This document shows, piece by piece, positions 15,925 through 26,973 of a stretch of DNA of 44,256 bases; within the stretch, counting starts at the first letter, position 1; every line of letters starts with the position of its first letter. Position numbers and translations under genes: made by a program. Below the pieces are notes generated by a model. It was not told the origin of the DNA and did not search any database. It saw only the letters and a list, made by a program, of their open reading frames with translations. The DNA is from an uncultured Alphaproteobacteria bacterium. GTDB taxonomy: Bacteria; Pseudomonadota; Alphaproteobacteria; RUG11792. Location: the NCBI GenBank assembly GCA_947367345.1, contig CANBDL010000003.1, positions 1 through 44,256 of the forward strand, given 5' to 3'.

Positions 15925-18102
15925 CTATCGTATTGCAAGCTGTATTTTTTTGTAGTTTTTTGGATCACTTATTATTGTAATATATCTTCCACGGCCATCT
16001 GTTATGAGTATTTCTTGATTAATATTTGCACTGTGCTCGTTATTATTCTTTAGTTCATCTGTTAAATCAAGAACTAAGTCGCCTATATTATTATTCGATT
16101 GATCTATTTTCTTTATATTATATGCTAGACATCTGAACTTATTACCTTGGGAACAAATTTCATTGTATATCTTGTTGAGTTCGTTTGATATTGTAATGAT
16201 ATCTGGCTTATGTTCATCATTATAATTCTGTTGCACAAAAAGTTTTGCTTTTATTTTTAGGAAATCGTTTTGTGAGAGTGATTGAGCTATTGATTTGATT
16301 GTTTGTTTCGCTGTATCATCGAGATTCTTTATCGGTAACATTATTGAGAGCGAACACAATGGTGGAAACGCATTACTTCCTTTCAATTTTAGCGCAAGAG
16401 ATGTAATAAATTTTTCTATGTATGCGTTATGGCCATCTTTTACGTGTAGGATTATATTTGGAATTGTGAATGAGTAAAAAGAATCTAAATCATCATTTAT
16501 AAAGTCATAGATATTTTGTATAATATTTGGTGTATTCTTTTTAAGAATTATGTCCATACCATCATTAATGCATAATGGTATTACTATATCTTGAGCTTTA
16601 GCTCCATAAGCTATTTTTACATATTTTTGCACAAGTGGATGTGCTATATTTTTAAACAGAAGACTCGTTATTTTTTGGGTTATTGCATCATAGTTGGCGT
16701 TATCCAATTTCAATAATTGTTCGCGTATATCTTGTATTAATATTTCATCAAAAAGATTGATTAGCTCTCTTGAATCTTTTTCTGCTGCAGTGCTATCTAT
16801 TGTTGATGTCTCAAATATTTTTTGTAATATATCGCGTAATATTTGTGAAAATTTAGTAATTACTTGTTGCATTGTCGCATTTTGACATGATGTGGTGTCT
16901 ATTCCTTCTGGTTTTTCCGATTGTTTTTGTGTTTGATTAAATTGCATTTCTTCGACATGTTTTTCTTGTTGTTTGAACTGATCAAAATATTGACAAAGCC
17001 ACTTGTCGTAGTTAATATCTCGCATGCGTTTATTGCGATATTGTTTCTTGTATTCGTCTGTATGAATTATATTTATAGTTACTTTATTTGTTAATTCATG
17101 CTCTTGTAATGCATCAGATATTCTTTGTTGTGTTTTTTTATTATTTTTATCATTCGTCAATAAGTATATATCCATACCGATTGTGCGTTTTTTCTCTATA
17201 ACCTTGTTATTAACATCTTTCAGGAATAAGACCATATTATTTATGTTTTGTTCGTCTTTGTCTTTTACAAATAGTGTTATTCTTCGTATATAATTATCGC
17301 AAATCTGTTGTTTGATGCTTTCTAAATCTGTATCATCAATACTATGTGTCAATGTGTAAGGTATAGTGAGCATGTCTGTCTTCTGAGAGTAATAACAGTA
17401 TTCGTCTACTATATATCTATTTATAGCTCCGTCGCATATATTCATCAATAATCTGCGTTTTATTTCGCGTATAATTAAGCCATAATTTGGATTTGAGCTG
17501 TTAATCTGCTCTTCTATGTCTTCCAGTAATTTTTCATCTTTCAAAACATCTATTACTGGATCTAGTTTTTGATCTTGTATTCTTGGGTTTGACCTTTCTT
17601 TGTCTGTATAGTAATCATTATAACCGGTGCGATCTCCTGGGTGTATATTAAATGCAGTTTCTAGTATTTCTATTACTAATTTCTTGAACTGATTTATTGT
17701 TTGATTTGTTTTATCTTTTCCAAACGTATATTCGTGTTTTTGCTTTATAACTTTATCAACAAGACGTCTTTCTTCCTGTTCTTGTCTAATCTTTGACTGT
17801 TGTGGGTTTTTAGTGTTTTTGTTGTATGGTTGTTCGTGTTTAGATTGGATATGCTCAACTTCTGAATCGCTACTTGTTTCATCAAAATCCATTGAAAAAT
17901 TACTTGTAGATGATTCTTGATGTGTAATATTAATTTCACTGTTATATTCTTTGTATTCATCATTCTTTATTTGCGTTGTGTTTTTCTTTTGGTTGTTTTG
18001 TTTTGCACAATGAATGCCGGCATCAACTATTCCGCTAAATAATATGAATGCTATGGTTGCTGAGCACATAGAAATGCGTCTTATGTTTTTTGTTTTGATC
18101 AT
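15925..18102 (-). CDS. Exported or membrane-anchored protein of unknown function with internal duplication
   Basis: Not recognised. From the ATG at 18102 the protein has 725 residues and begins MIKTKNIRRISMCSATIAFI, a basic start followed by a hydrophobic segment (signal peptide or anchor). A Gln/Asn/Lys/Ser-rich linker follows (to about residue 125). Two diverged modules of roughly 230 residues come next. Each has a helical part with IREIKRRLLMNICDGAINRY in the first and ITQKITSLLFKNIAHPLVQK in the second, then TIPYTL or VIPLCI, then a beta strand ITLFVKD or IILHVKD, and a further strand (GMDIYLLTND or LSIMLPIKN). An upstream in-frame ATG at 18177 would bury the signal segment. Very AT-rich codons. 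A secreted, host-interacting role is only a guess. Confidence 0.75.
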   Translation of the reverse strand: MIKTKNIRRISMCSATIAFILFSGIVDAGIHCAKQNNQKKNTTQIKNDEYKEYNSEINITHQESSTSNFSMDFDETSSDSEVEHIQSKHEQPYNKNTKNPQQSKIRQEQEERRLVDKVIKQKHEYTFGKDKTNQTINQFKKLVIEILETAFNIHPGDRTGYNDYYTDKERSNPRIQDQKLDPVIDVLKDEKLLEDIEEQINSSNPNYGLIIREIKRRLLMNICDGAINRYIVDEYCYYSQKTDMLTIPYTLTHSIDDTDLESIKQQICDNYIRRITLFVKDKDEQNINNMVLFLKDVNNKVIEKKRTIGMDIYLLTNDKNNKKTQQRISDALQEHELTNKVTINIIHTDEYKKQYRNKRMRDINYDKWLCQYFDQFKQQEKHVEEMQFNQTQKQSEKPEGIDTTSCQNATMQQVITKFSQILRDILQKIFETSTIDSTAAEKDSRELINLFDEILIQDIREQLLKLDNANYDAITQKITSLLFKNIAHPLVQKYVKIAYGAKAQDIVIPLCINDGMDIILKKNTPNIIQNIYDFINDDLDSFYSFTIPNIILHVKDGHNAYIEKFITSLALKLKGSNAFPPLCSLSIMLPIKNLDDTAKQTIKSIAQSLSQNDFLKIKAKLFVQQNYNDEHKPDIITISNELNKIYNEICSQGNKFRCLAYNIKKIDQSNNNIGDLVLDLTDELKNNNEHSANINQEILITDGRGRYITIISDPKNYKKIQLAIR

Positions 18103-18402
18103 GATATTCTCATGTATGTCATATATGTTTTGATTATGCATATTGTGAGTTAAAATTTCGTTGATACTGTTTTGCAAAAATTTTGCGCAATATTTGTATT
18201 GTCATCGTTATTCGCTTTCTGTGATTTGCATTCCAGCATCAAAAAGTTATATCATGTAAATATGATTGGTTATTGTGACTACTTGTGTGAACTGTTCTTA
18301 GGATTTTAGTAATATACTGCACTGGCGGTCAATGCGATGCCAAGTTATCGTTATATCTAAATAAATGTAGGTATTCTCTTCGTATCTAATTAAGGTGTAT
18401 TT
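18103..18402 (+). promoter_or_regulatory. Divergent intergenic region upstream of rpoB
   Basis: A 300-bp gap between the exported protein gene (minus) and rpoB (plus). It must hold the rpoBC promoter, because no ribosomal protein genes precede rpoB here. I could not pick a convincing -35/-10 pair. The rpoB Shine-Dalgarno AAGGTG lies at about 18391-18396. Confidence 0.35.
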
Positions 18403-21400
18403 ATGTTAAGATCTTATACTGGGATGAAACGTATCAGAAAGTCATTCGGCAAGATTAAAGAAAAAGCTGTATTACCTGATTTGATCGCTCTCCAGCGTAA
18501 TTCATACGAATCCTTCCTCCAAAAAGATGTTGCTCCAGAAAAGCGCGAATGCAAGGGATTAGAAGAAATTTTTCAAGCGCATTTCCCAATTTTAGACAAC
18601 AGCGGCAATATTCAGCTTGATTACTGCGGATATTACTTTGATGAAGTGAAATCTGACGAGATGGAATGCAAGAAGATGGGTACCACGTACTCTGTCGCAT
18701 TGCGTTGTAAATTTAGGCTCTTGGTTTGGAAAACCGATGATGATACCGGCGAGAAAAGCCTTCATGACATAAGAGAGCAGGATGTATATCTTGGCGATTT
18801 CCCGCTCATGACTGATCGTGGTACGTTTATTTTCAATGGTATTGAGAGAGTTGTTGTATCTCAGGTTCACAGGTCACCTGGTGTATTCTTCGATCATGAT
18901 GGAGGTAAGGTCCACTCGTCCGGTAAGTTCCTCTACTCGGGCCGTATAATTCCTTACCGTGGTACATGGCTTGACTTCGAATTCGACCACCACGACGTAA
19001 TATATTTGAGGGTCGATAGAGGTAGGAGGGTCTTAGCCACCACATACCTTATGTGTCTTGACAGTAAGGAGACAGAGGAGGCAAGGGCGAATGCAAAGCC
19101 AGGCGAATTTGATGAGAGCAAGGCAACTGGCATGTCAATTGAAGAGATTGTAAATTATTTTTACGGAACTGTTGTTTATAGAAAAACTAAGAATGGATTG
19201 GTTATGCCATTCAGAAAAGAATACTTCCTCGATAAGAAGCTCACAAAGGATTTGGTGAACGCTGATACAGGAGAAGTAGTTGCTAAGGAAGGCACTAAGC
19301 TGCATAAGCGTATGATGGCAAAGCTTGAGTCTGATGGTATTGAAAATATTATGGTTGACCCGCTTGATCTCATAGGATGCTATATCGCCAAGGATGATTA
19401 TAATCGTGATACCGGTGAAGTTTATTTTAATGCCGGAGAGAAGATTACAGAAGAAAAATTACAAATTTTATTAGAAAAAAAAGACGAGATAGAGGTTTTA
19501 GACATTGATAATATTACGGTATTCCCTTATATAATTAATACTTTGGCTCAGTCCAATGCTATGAATCGTGACGATGCGTATGCAGAGCTTCTTAAATCTC
19601 TTGATCCTGGCGAGCATGTATCTCTCGATGCTGCACGTGAATTATTCCAAACACTTGGGTTTGACGAGGAGGTATACGATCTATCAGATGTTGGTAGAGC
19701 GAAGGTGAATTACAGAATAAATAACGGAGTGGGCCCAAAGTCAAAGATCCTGTGCAAGCAAGATATTCTTTCAGTAATAAAGATTTTATGCGATGTAAAA
19801 AACGGAGATGACTCTACGGATGATATAGACGATCTTGGCAACAGGCGCGTCAGGTCTGTTGGAGAATTAGTAGAGAACCAATGTAGAGTTGGTATGACGA
19901 AGATAGCCCGCAGCATCAAGGAAAAGATGGTTACGACGGATTGTGAGGTGTATATCCCAAGCGATCTTATAAATTCCAAGCCCCTGATGATTGCTATCAA
20001 GGATTTCTTTATCTCGTCTCAGCTGTCCCAATTCATGGATCAGACGAACCAGCTGTCTGAAGTTACACACAAGAGAAGGTTGTCGGCCCTCGGTGCCGGT
20101 GGTTTGGCTCGTGACAGAGCAAGCTTCGAGGTTCGCGATATACACTCGACACACTACTCGCGTCTCTGTCCTGTCGAAACGCCGGAAGGACAAAACATCG
20201 GTCTTATCAACTCTCTCACATGCTTTGCACGCATAAACCAGTATGGATTTATAGAGGCCCCTTATCGTAAGGTTGTTGATGGTAAGGCGACCGATGAGAT
20301 AGAGTATCTCACAGCTACCGAGGAGGCCAAGCACTTTATAGCCCAGTCGAACATAGCGGACGAGAATGGAGAAATAAAGAGCGACGAGTTCTTCCCATGC
20401 CGCACAGGAGTAGGTAGCATAGTCAAAAAATACAAGAACGAAATAGAGTATATGGATGTGTCGCCAAAGCAGGTTGTATCTGTAACGGCCGCCCTCATAC
20501 CTTTCATAGAAAAAGACGAAGCGACTCGTGCCCTCATGGGATCAAACATGCAAAGGCAAGCCGTGCCACTCTTGAGGTGCCAAGCTCCTCTCGTTGGTAC
20601 AGGTATGGAGGCAGTCATAGCAAAGGATTCTGGCTCATCTGTTACGGTGAAGAGAGACGGTATCATAGATTACGTAGACTCAAGCCGTATAGTTGTACGT
20701 GTAATGGAGGAGGGGGGCGGAGTAGACATCTACGATCTGCTCAAGTACCAATGCTCCAACATGGGCACATGCATAAACCAGAGACCTCTCGTCAAGGTTG
20801 GGGATATGGTCAAGAGAGGCGACATCATAGCTGACGGCTCCTCAACTGATCTCGGCGAGTTGGCGCTAGGACGCAACCTCCTGGTCGCATTCATGTGCTG
20901 GAACGGTTACAGCTTCGAAGACTCGATCGTGTTGTCACGCAGGGTCGTGGAGCAGGATCTTCTCACATCAATACATATAGACAGTTTCGAAGTTGTTGTT
21001 CGTGATACAAAGCTTGGCAACGAGGAGATTACGCGCGATATCAGCAGTATCTCCGAAGAGTCTCTACGGAATCTAGATGAGTCAGGTATAATCTGTATCG
21101 GTTCCGATGTCAAACCTGGCGACATACTCGTCGGCAAGGTTACTCCGAGAGGCGAGACACCTATAATACCTGAAGAAAAACTCCTGAGAGCAATATTCGG
21201 TGAGAAGGCCGCAGACGTTAAAGATACGTCCCTGAGAGTTCCACCTGGAGTACACGGTACAGTTATAGATGTACGAGTACTGGTTAAGAAGGGCGTCGAG
21301 AAGGACGAGCGTACCCTGTCAATCGAGCGCAAACTTGTTGATGATGTTGTGAGAGATTGCGAGAGGGAGAAGGAGATACACAAGAACATTTATCGCAAGA

Positions 21401-22614
21401 GCATTATTAACATGCTTGAAGGCCAGACTGTTGAATCATGCGGTGTGGAAGGAATGTTCGATAAGGGAACAGTATTAACAAAAGAGCTTTTGTCAGACAA
21501 GAGCTACTTCCAGATAGCTACCATAGTAGTATCAGACAAGTCTGTACAGCAGAACGTTGAGAATATAGTAAATAAATTCAACGAGAAGACCCAGGAGCTC
21601 GAAGAACGCCTCCATGACAATATACAAAAGATTCGCGCCGGTAACGAGCTCCCATCGGGCGTGCTCAAGATGGTGAAGGTCTTCATAGCCAACAAGCGTA
21701 AGATACAGGTCGGAGATAAGATGGCCGGACGTCACGGCAACAAGGGTGTTGTGTCTAAGATCGTGCCTGTCGAGGACATGCCTTATCTGGCCGATGGTAC
21801 ACCTGTAGACATAGTTCTAAACCCACTCAGCTTGAACGCCAGAATGAACTTGGGGCAAATCTTCGAAACAAACCTCGGGGCTGCCGCCAAGGGTCTAGGC
21901 GACCAGATACAAAAGATGCTGGATGAATATAGGAAGCAGCAGGTCAAGATAGAAGAGCTTAGAGATAAGTTGCTGTCAATATATCACGACGAGAATGACC
22001 AGAAGGACATCAAGGAGATGACCGAGGACCAACTGCTAGAGCTGGCTAAGAACCTTACAAACGGCGTACCTATGGCTACACCTGTCTTTGATGGAGCCAC
22101 AGTTGCCGATGTAGATGAGTGGCTCGAGAAGGCCGGCCTTGACAAATCTGGTCATGTCGATCTATACGACGGACGTACCGGAGAGAAGTTCGATCGTAAG
22201 GTCACGGTTGGATACAAATACATGCTCAAGCTGCACCACTTGGTTGATGATAAGATCCACGCTCGCTCTATCGGGCCTTACAGTCTTATAACCCAGCAGC
22301 CTCTCGGTGGTAAGGCGCAATTCGGTGGACAAAGATTCGGTGAAATGGAGGTCTGGGCTTTGGAAGGATACGGGGCAGCCTATGCCCTCAGAGAAATGTT
22401 AACGATCAAATCCGACGATGTTGTTGGGCGTACGAGAGCTTATGAGGCGATAGTGTCTAACAGTAATGACATAGTACCTGAGATACCTGAATCCTTCAAC
22501 GTTCTCAAGAAAGAATTATCGGCTCTATGCTTTCATCTTTCTCTTGAGAAGATGGACAATCACAGCGAGTCAAACGCACATTGCAATGATACTAAAACAG
22601 GAGATTGTAAATGA
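18403..22614 (+). CDS. rpoB: DNA-directed RNA polymerase subunit beta
   Basis: Catalytic beta subunit, 1403 residues, close to other alphaproteobacterial RpoB. The start MLRSYTGMKRIRKSFGKI matches the family, with AAGGTG upstream. Recognisable are SRLCPVETPEGQNIGLINSL, RDIHSTHYS, the KVTPRGETP region, GDKMAGRHGNKGVVS, and the C-terminal GGKAQFGGQRFGEMEVWALE. The rifampicin-binding segment reads SQLSQFMDQTNQLSEVTHKR then RLSALGAGG; residues equivalent to E. coli D516, H526 and S531 are kept, while N518 is T and P520 is Q. Its stop overlaps the rpoC start (ATGA). The first kilobase is more AT-rich than the rest. It is not preceded by rplJL. Confidence 0.99.
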   Translation: MLRSYTGMKRIRKSFGKIKEKAVLPDLIALQRNSYESFLQKDVAPEKRECKGLEEIFQAHFPILDNSGNIQLDYCGYYFDEVKSDEMECKKMGTTYSVALRCKFRLLVWKTDDDTGEKSLHDIREQDVYLGDFPLMTDRGTFIFNGIERVVVSQVHRSPGVFFDHDGGKVHSSGKFLYSGRIIPYRGTWLDFEFDHHDVIYLRVDRGRRVLATTYLMCLDSKETEEARANAKPGEFDESKATGMSIEEIVNYFYGTVVYRKTKNGLVMPFRKEYFLDKKLTKDLVNADTGEVVAKEGTKLHKRMMAKLESDGIENIMVDPLDLIGCYIAKDDYNRDTGEVYFNAGEKITEEKLQILLEKKDEIEVLDIDNITVFPYIINTLAQSNAMNRDDAYAELLKSLDPGEHVSLDAARELFQTLGFDEEVYDLSDVGRAKVNYRINNGVGPKSKILCKQDILSVIKILCDVKNGDDSTDDIDDLGNRRVRSVGELVENQCRVGMTKIARSIKEKMVTTDCEVYIPSDLINSKPLMIAIKDFFISSQLSQFMDQTNQLSEVTHKRRLSALGAGGLARDRASFEVRDIHSTHYSRLCPVETPEGQNIGLINSLTCFARINQYGFIEAPYRKVVDGKATDEIEYLTATEEAKHFIAQSNIADENGEIKSDEFFPCRTGVGSIVKKYKNEIEYMDVSPKQVVSVTAALIPFIEKDEATRALMGSNMQRQAVPLLRCQAPLVGTGMEAVIAKDSGSSVTVKRDGIIDYVDSSRIVVRVMEEGGGVDIYDLLKYQCSNMGTCINQRPLVKVGDMVKRGDIIADGSSTDLGELALGRNLLVAFMCWNGYSFEDSIVLSRRVVEQDLLTSIHIDSFEVVVRDTKLGNEEITRDISSISEESLRNLDESGIICIGSDVKPGDILVGKVTPRGETPIIPEEKLLRAIFGEKAADVKDTSLRVPPGVHGTVIDVRVLVKKGVEKDERTLSIERKLVDDVVRDCEREKEIHKNIYRKSIINMLEGQTVESCGVEGMFDKGTVLTKELLSDKSYFQIATIVVSDKSVQQNVENIVNKFNEKTQELEERLHDNIQKIRAGNELPSGVLKMVKVFIANKRKIQVGDKMAGRHGNKGVVSKIVPVEDMPYLADGTPVDIVLNPLSLNARMNLGQIFETNLGAAAKGLGDQIQKMLDEYRKQQVKIEELRDKLLSIYHDENDQKDIKEMTEDQLLELAKNLTNGVPMATPVFDGATVADVDEWLEKAGLDKSGHVDLYDGRTGEKFDRKVTVGYKYMLKLHHLVDDKIHARSIGPYSLITQQPLGGKAQFGGQRFGEMEVWALEGYGAAYALREMLTIKSDDVVGRTRAYEAIVSNSNDIVPEIPESFNVLKKELSALCFHLSLEKMDNHSESNAHCNDTKTGDCK

Positions 22615-25600
22615 GAAACAGCTATGTACACGGCGATAAGCAAGTTAGCTATAACAATTTTGATGCAATCAAGATCTCAATCGCAAGCCCAGAGGAAATA
22701 AGGTCCTGGTCTTACGGTGAGGTCAAAAAAACCGAGACAATAAATTATCGTACGTTCCAGCCTGAAAAAGATGGGTTGTTCTGCGCCAGAATATTTGGCC
22801 CGATGAAAGACTACGAGTGTCTCTGCGGCAGATACAAGCGCTCTAAGTACAAGGGTATTATCTGCGAGAAGTGCGGCGTTGAGGTTACGGTCAGCAGAGT
22901 CAGGCGTGAGCGCATGGGCCATATCGAGCTGGCGGCACCTGTTGTACACGTCTGGTTCATGAAGTCCATCCCAAGCCGTATCTCTATTATTTTGGACATG
23001 AATCTGAAGGATCTGGAGCGTATTTTGTATTTCGAGAAATATGTTGTTTTAGATCCTGGGTTTAGTCATTTCTCATACGGAGAGCTCATATCCGAAGCAG
23101 AGTATTATGATGCGATAAACCAATACGGAAACACAGCTTTTGTTGCAAATATAGGCGCTGAAGCAATCAAGAAGATGTTGCAGAATATTGACCTAGAAAA
23201 AGAGGTCGACAAACTAAAGACAGAATTAAAAGACGATATAGTATATTTTAAAAAGAAAAAGATTGTAAATCGTCTCAAGATATTAAACGCATTCCTGAAG
23301 AACGGTACAAAGCCTGAACATCTTGTATTAACAGTCTTACCGGTCATGTCTCCAGAGCTAAGACCTCTCGTACACCTCGATGGCGGTAGGTTCGCAGCCA
23401 GCGATCTCAACGACTTATACAGAAGGGTCATCAACAGAAACAACCGTCTCAAGAGACTGGTTGAACTAAGGGCTCCTGATATAATTATCAGAAACGAAAA
23501 GCGTATGCTTCAGGAATCAGTCGATTCGCTCTTTGACAACAAGCGTAGGGGCTCGAAGAATATTATAGGCTCCAACAACAGGCCTCTCAAGTCTCTGTCT
23601 GATGTTCTCAAGGGTAAATACGGTCGCTTCCGTCAGAACCTCCTTGGTAAACGTGTTGACTACTCCGGACGTTCGGTTATTACGGTCGGACCTGAGCTTA
23701 AGCTGCACCAATGCGGTTTGCCTAAGAAGATGGCGATCGAGCTATTCCGTCCATTCGTATATGCGAAACTCGAAAAATACGGTCACTCTGGAAATATAAA
23801 AATCGCAAAACGTATGGTCGAAAACGGTGATCCTATTGTTATGGATATACTCGAAGAGGTCGTCTCGGAGCATCCTGTGTTGCTGAACCGTGCTCCTTCC
23901 CTGCATAGGCTTTCCATACAGGCATTCGAACCAGTCTTGGTTGAGGGTAAATCGATACGCTTACATCCTTTGTCTTGTACCGCATTCAACGCTGACTTCG
24001 ACGGTGACCAAATGGCCGTCCACGTACCACTATCGGTTGAGGCTCAGCTTGAGGCCCGTATACTTATGTTGGCGTCCAACAACCTTCTGAACCCATCCAG
24101 CGGCAAGCCTATAGCAGTTCCAACTAAGGATATGGTTATAGGTATCTACTACCTGACTACGATGATTGAAGGTATGAGGGGCGAGGGCAAGCTGGTCTCA
24201 AGCTTAAACGAAGTAATGTATATGCTTCAAAACAAGATCGTTACATACCACAGTAAGATCCGCGCCCGCATCTATACATATGGAGACGATGGCAAACCTG
24301 TTTCTTCGAGTATAGTCGAGACGACCCCTGGCCGCGTTATGTTGTGGGATAAGATGCCTAAGAACAGCAAGGTATACTTCGACCTCATCAACAAGGAGTT
24401 GACCGCTACAGACATGACAGTCCTCGTTGACTTCGTATATTTCAACTGTGGCCAGAAGGCTGCCGCTCTCTTTATAGATGACCTCATGACAATTGGCTTC
24501 AAGTACGCAACTGTCAGCGGTATATCCTACGGTAAGGACGACCTCATAATACCTGAGGAGAAGAAGAAGATCATTAGCGAGACAGAAAAGATGGTCACGG
24601 ACTTCGAAATGCAATATCTAGACGGCTTTATAACAGATGGTGAAAAATACAACAAGGTTATAGACGCATGGGATAAGTGCTCCGAGAAGATTGGAGGCAT
24701 TCTGGAGACGAACGTGAACCATATAGAGAAGGGTAAGCAGCCTAACTCGATTTACATGATCGTGAGGTCCAAAGCTCGTGGTTCCATAGCTCAGCTCAAG
24801 CAAACAGTCGGTATGCGTGGTCTTATGGCTAAGGCGAGCGGTGAGATTATCGAAACGCCTATCGTATCCAACTTTAAGGAAGGCCTAAACGTTCTCGAAT
24901 ACTTCTTGTCATCACACGGTAGCCGTAAGGGTCTTATCGATACGGCACTTAAGACAGCTACATCCGGTTATCTGACGAGGCGTTTGGTTGACGTCGCAAA
25001 CGACTGTGTTGTTACAGAGGAAGATTGCGGTACAACTGACGGCATGAATACCAAGGCAATCATCGAAGGTACAAACATAGTCATCTCGCTCAAGGATCGT
25101 ATAGTAGGACGTTATGCTGCCGAGGATATAATGAACCCTATGACAGACGAGCTACTCTTCGAGCGTAATACATATATTAACGAGGAGGTTGCTGACGCTA
25201 TAGTTAACGCCGGTATCGATGAGGTTAAGATAAGGTCAGCAATCACATGCCAATCAACAAGAGGTGTATGTACAAAGTGTTATGGCCGCGACCTCGCGAC
25301 AGGCAATGTTGTTTCTATAGGTGAAGCCGTTGGTATCATAGCTGCCCAGTCGATTGGTGAGCCTGGTACACAGCTTACGCTCCGTACCTTCCACATAGGT
25401 GGTGTGGCCCAGAAGGCTTCTGAGGTATCCAACATTACCTCCAACATAGATGCCAAGGTGTCATTCAAGAATGTTAACTCAGCCATTAACAGCGTCGGAG
25501 ACCATATAGTATGCTCCAAGAAATCCGAGATAGAACTCATCAACGTGCTCAATAACAAGAAGGTCTTGCACAAGATTCCTTACGGAGCAAAGCTGAAGGT

Positions 25601-26789
25601 CTCGGACGGGGAACTCATAAAGATCGGTCAGGTCATAGCAGAGTGGGATCCATATACAACACCTGTCGTCTGTGAAAAAGATGGCTTCATCAAATACATA
25701 GACCTCATACCGGGAAGAACGTTGCAGGAGGCTGTTGATGAAATCACCGGTGCTCTGAGTAACGTTGTAACAGACTGGAAGCAGCTCTCTTCTGGTAATG
25801 AATATGCTCCTGCCATAGACATAGTAGATGATAAGGGTGATTCAGTTACAACATCGTCTGGTACAGCTATCAAATACTTCATGTCAATTGACGCAATAAT
25901 TAACGTTCCTAACGGGGCAGGGGTCAAGAAGGGTGACATAATAGCCAAGCTGCCTAAGGAAATCTCGAAGACAAAAGATATTACCGGCGGTTTGCCACGT
26001 GTCTCAGAACTCTTTGAAGTCCGCTATCCTAAGGACCCTGCAGTTATAGCTGAAATCGACGGAACAATTAGCTTCGGTAAGGACAACAAGCTGAAGAGAC
26101 GTATAATCCTGAGCCATGAGGACGAGCAAGGCAATATAACCAAGAAGGAATACTTCGTACCAAAGGGTCGTTCCGTGCTTGTCTACGACGGAGACCAGGT
26201 TAAGAAGGGTGACATGCTTGTTGACGGTAACATAGTGCTTAGCGATATTTTCAGAATACTCGGGCAATATAGCGCCGCAACATATCTCATTGAGGAAATC
26301 CAAAGGGTCTACCGCCTCCAAGGTGTTGCAATAAACGACAAGCACATAGAAATCATAGCAAGAAAGATGTTGCAGAACTGTGTCGTAACGGACGTGGGCG
26401 ATTCTACATTACTGAAGGGCGACGAGATATCGAGAGAGGAATATACTGAGATCAATCAGGAGCTCCTGTCGGCAGGCAAGAAGCCTATCTCTGTTGAGCC
26501 TGTGCTCCAGGGTATTACATCGGCATCTCTCCACACCCGCTCCTTCATCTCTGCTGCATCCTTCCAGGAAACAACGCGTATCCTTATTGACGCAGCAATA
26601 CACAACAAGATCGACAACTTACTTGGCTTGAAGGAGAACGTCATAGTCGGCCGCCTCATCCCAGCCGGAACCGGATCGATCGTACAGAAAATGAAAGAGG
26701 ACTTCAATAGTTCATGTAAAGATGGATGCGGACATGATCATAAGCATGAGCATGAGGATAATTGCGATTCTGACGTTAATATACAATAA
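22611..26789 (+). CDS. rpoC: DNA-directed RNA polymerase subunit beta'
   Basis: Beta' subunit, 1392 residues. It holds the N-terminal zinc site ([20 protein letters not shown]), the rudder/lid region, the catalytic Mg site NADFDGDQM (about residues 458-466), the bridge helix/trigger loop region ([20 protein letters not shown]), and the second zinc site ([11 protein letters not shown] with an upstream Cys in DCGTTDG). The C-terminus carries an unusual tail with three Cys and four alternating His ([19 protein letters not shown], 26712-26768). It starts within the rpoB stop (ATGA overlap), so the pair is translated together. Confidence 0.99.
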   Translation: MRNSYVHGDKQVSYNNFDAIKISIASPEEIRSWSYGEVKKTETINYRTFQPEKDGLFCARIFGPMKDYECLCGRYKRSKYKGIICEKCGVEVTVSRVRRERMGHIELAAPVVHVWFMKSIPSRISIILDMNLKDLERILYFEKYVVLDPGFSHFSYGELISEAEYYDAINQYGNTAFVANIGAEAIKKMLQNIDLEKEVDKLKTELKDDIVYFKKKKIVNRLKILNAFLKNGTKPEHLVLTVLPVMSPELRPLVHLDGGRFAASDLNDLYRRVINRNNRLKRLVELRAPDIIIRNEKRMLQESVDSLFDNKRRGSKNIIGSNNRPLKSLSDVLKGKYGRFRQNLLGKRVDYSGRSVITVGPELKLHQCGLPKKMAIELFRPFVYAKLEKYGHSGNIKIAKRMVENGDPIVMDILEEVVSEHPVLLNRAPSLHRLSIQAFEPVLVEGKSIRLHPLSCTAFNADFDGDQMAVHVPLSVEAQLEARILMLASNNLLNPSSGKPIAVPTKDMVIGIYYLTTMIEGMRGEGKLVSSLNEVMYMLQNKIVTYHSKIRARIYTYGDDGKPVSSSIVETTPGRVMLWDKMPKNSKVYFDLINKELTATDMTVLVDFVYFNCGQKAAALFIDDLMTIGFKYATVSGISYGKDDLIIPEEKKKIISETEKMVTDFEMQYLDGFITDGEKYNKVIDAWDKCSEKIGGILETNVNHIEKGKQPNSIYMIVRSKARGSIAQLKQTVGMRGLMAKASGEIIETPIVSNFKEGLNVLEYFLSSHGSRKGLIDTALKTATSGYLTRRLVDVANDCVVTEEDCGTTDGMNTKAIIEGTNIVISLKDRIVGRYAAEDIMNPMTDELLFERNTYINEEVADAIVNAGIDEVKIRSAITCQSTRGVCTKCYGRDLATGNVVSIGEAVGIIAAQSIGEPGTQLTLRTFHIGGVAQKASEVSNITSNIDAKVSFKNVNSAINSVGDHIVCSKKSEIELINVLNNKKVLHKIPYGAKLKVSDGELIKIGQVIAEWDPYTTPVVCEKDGFIKYIDLIPGRTLQEAVDEITGALSNVVTDWKQLSSGNEYAPAIDIVDDKGDSVTTSSGTAIKYFMSIDAIINVPNGAGVKKGDIIAKLPKEISKTKDITGGLPRVSELFEVRYPKDPAVIAEIDGTISFGKDNKLKRRIILSHEDEQGNITKKEYFVPKGRSVLVYDGDQVKKGDMLVDGNIVLSDIFRILGQYSAATYLIEEIQRVYRLQGVAINDKHIEIIARKMLQNCVVTDVGDSTLLKGDEISREEYTEINQELLSAGKKPISVEPVLQGITSASLHTRSFISAASFQETTRILIDAAIHNKIDNLLGLKENVIVGRLIPAGTGSIVQKMKEDFNSSCKDGCGHDHKHEHEDNCDSDVNIQ

Positions 26790-26973
26790 CTGAGTTGGTG
26801 CTGCAAGCATGAAGACCTGAGTGTTATCGTTGATAACTAACTTGTTTAGCTGGATAGTTTGTGTGATTATATTGATATAGCTAGATGTGCAGGCTGATTG
26901 TTTCTTGTAAGATAGTCGGCTGTGTGTATGTCTAGCTTTTTTGTTTTCTTTTTTTGTATGGAGGCCTCTGGAC

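Noticed and set aside
19867-20334. Long minus-strand open frame inside rpoB (and similar frames in rpoC and infB)
   Set aside because: These are reverse-strand shadows of highly biased genes; the plus-strand proteins are unmistakable.
26823-26837. GTTATC-GTT-GATAAC hairpin after rpoC as a terminator
   Set aside because: The stem is only 6 bp and AT-rich with no T tract, so it is too weak to call.
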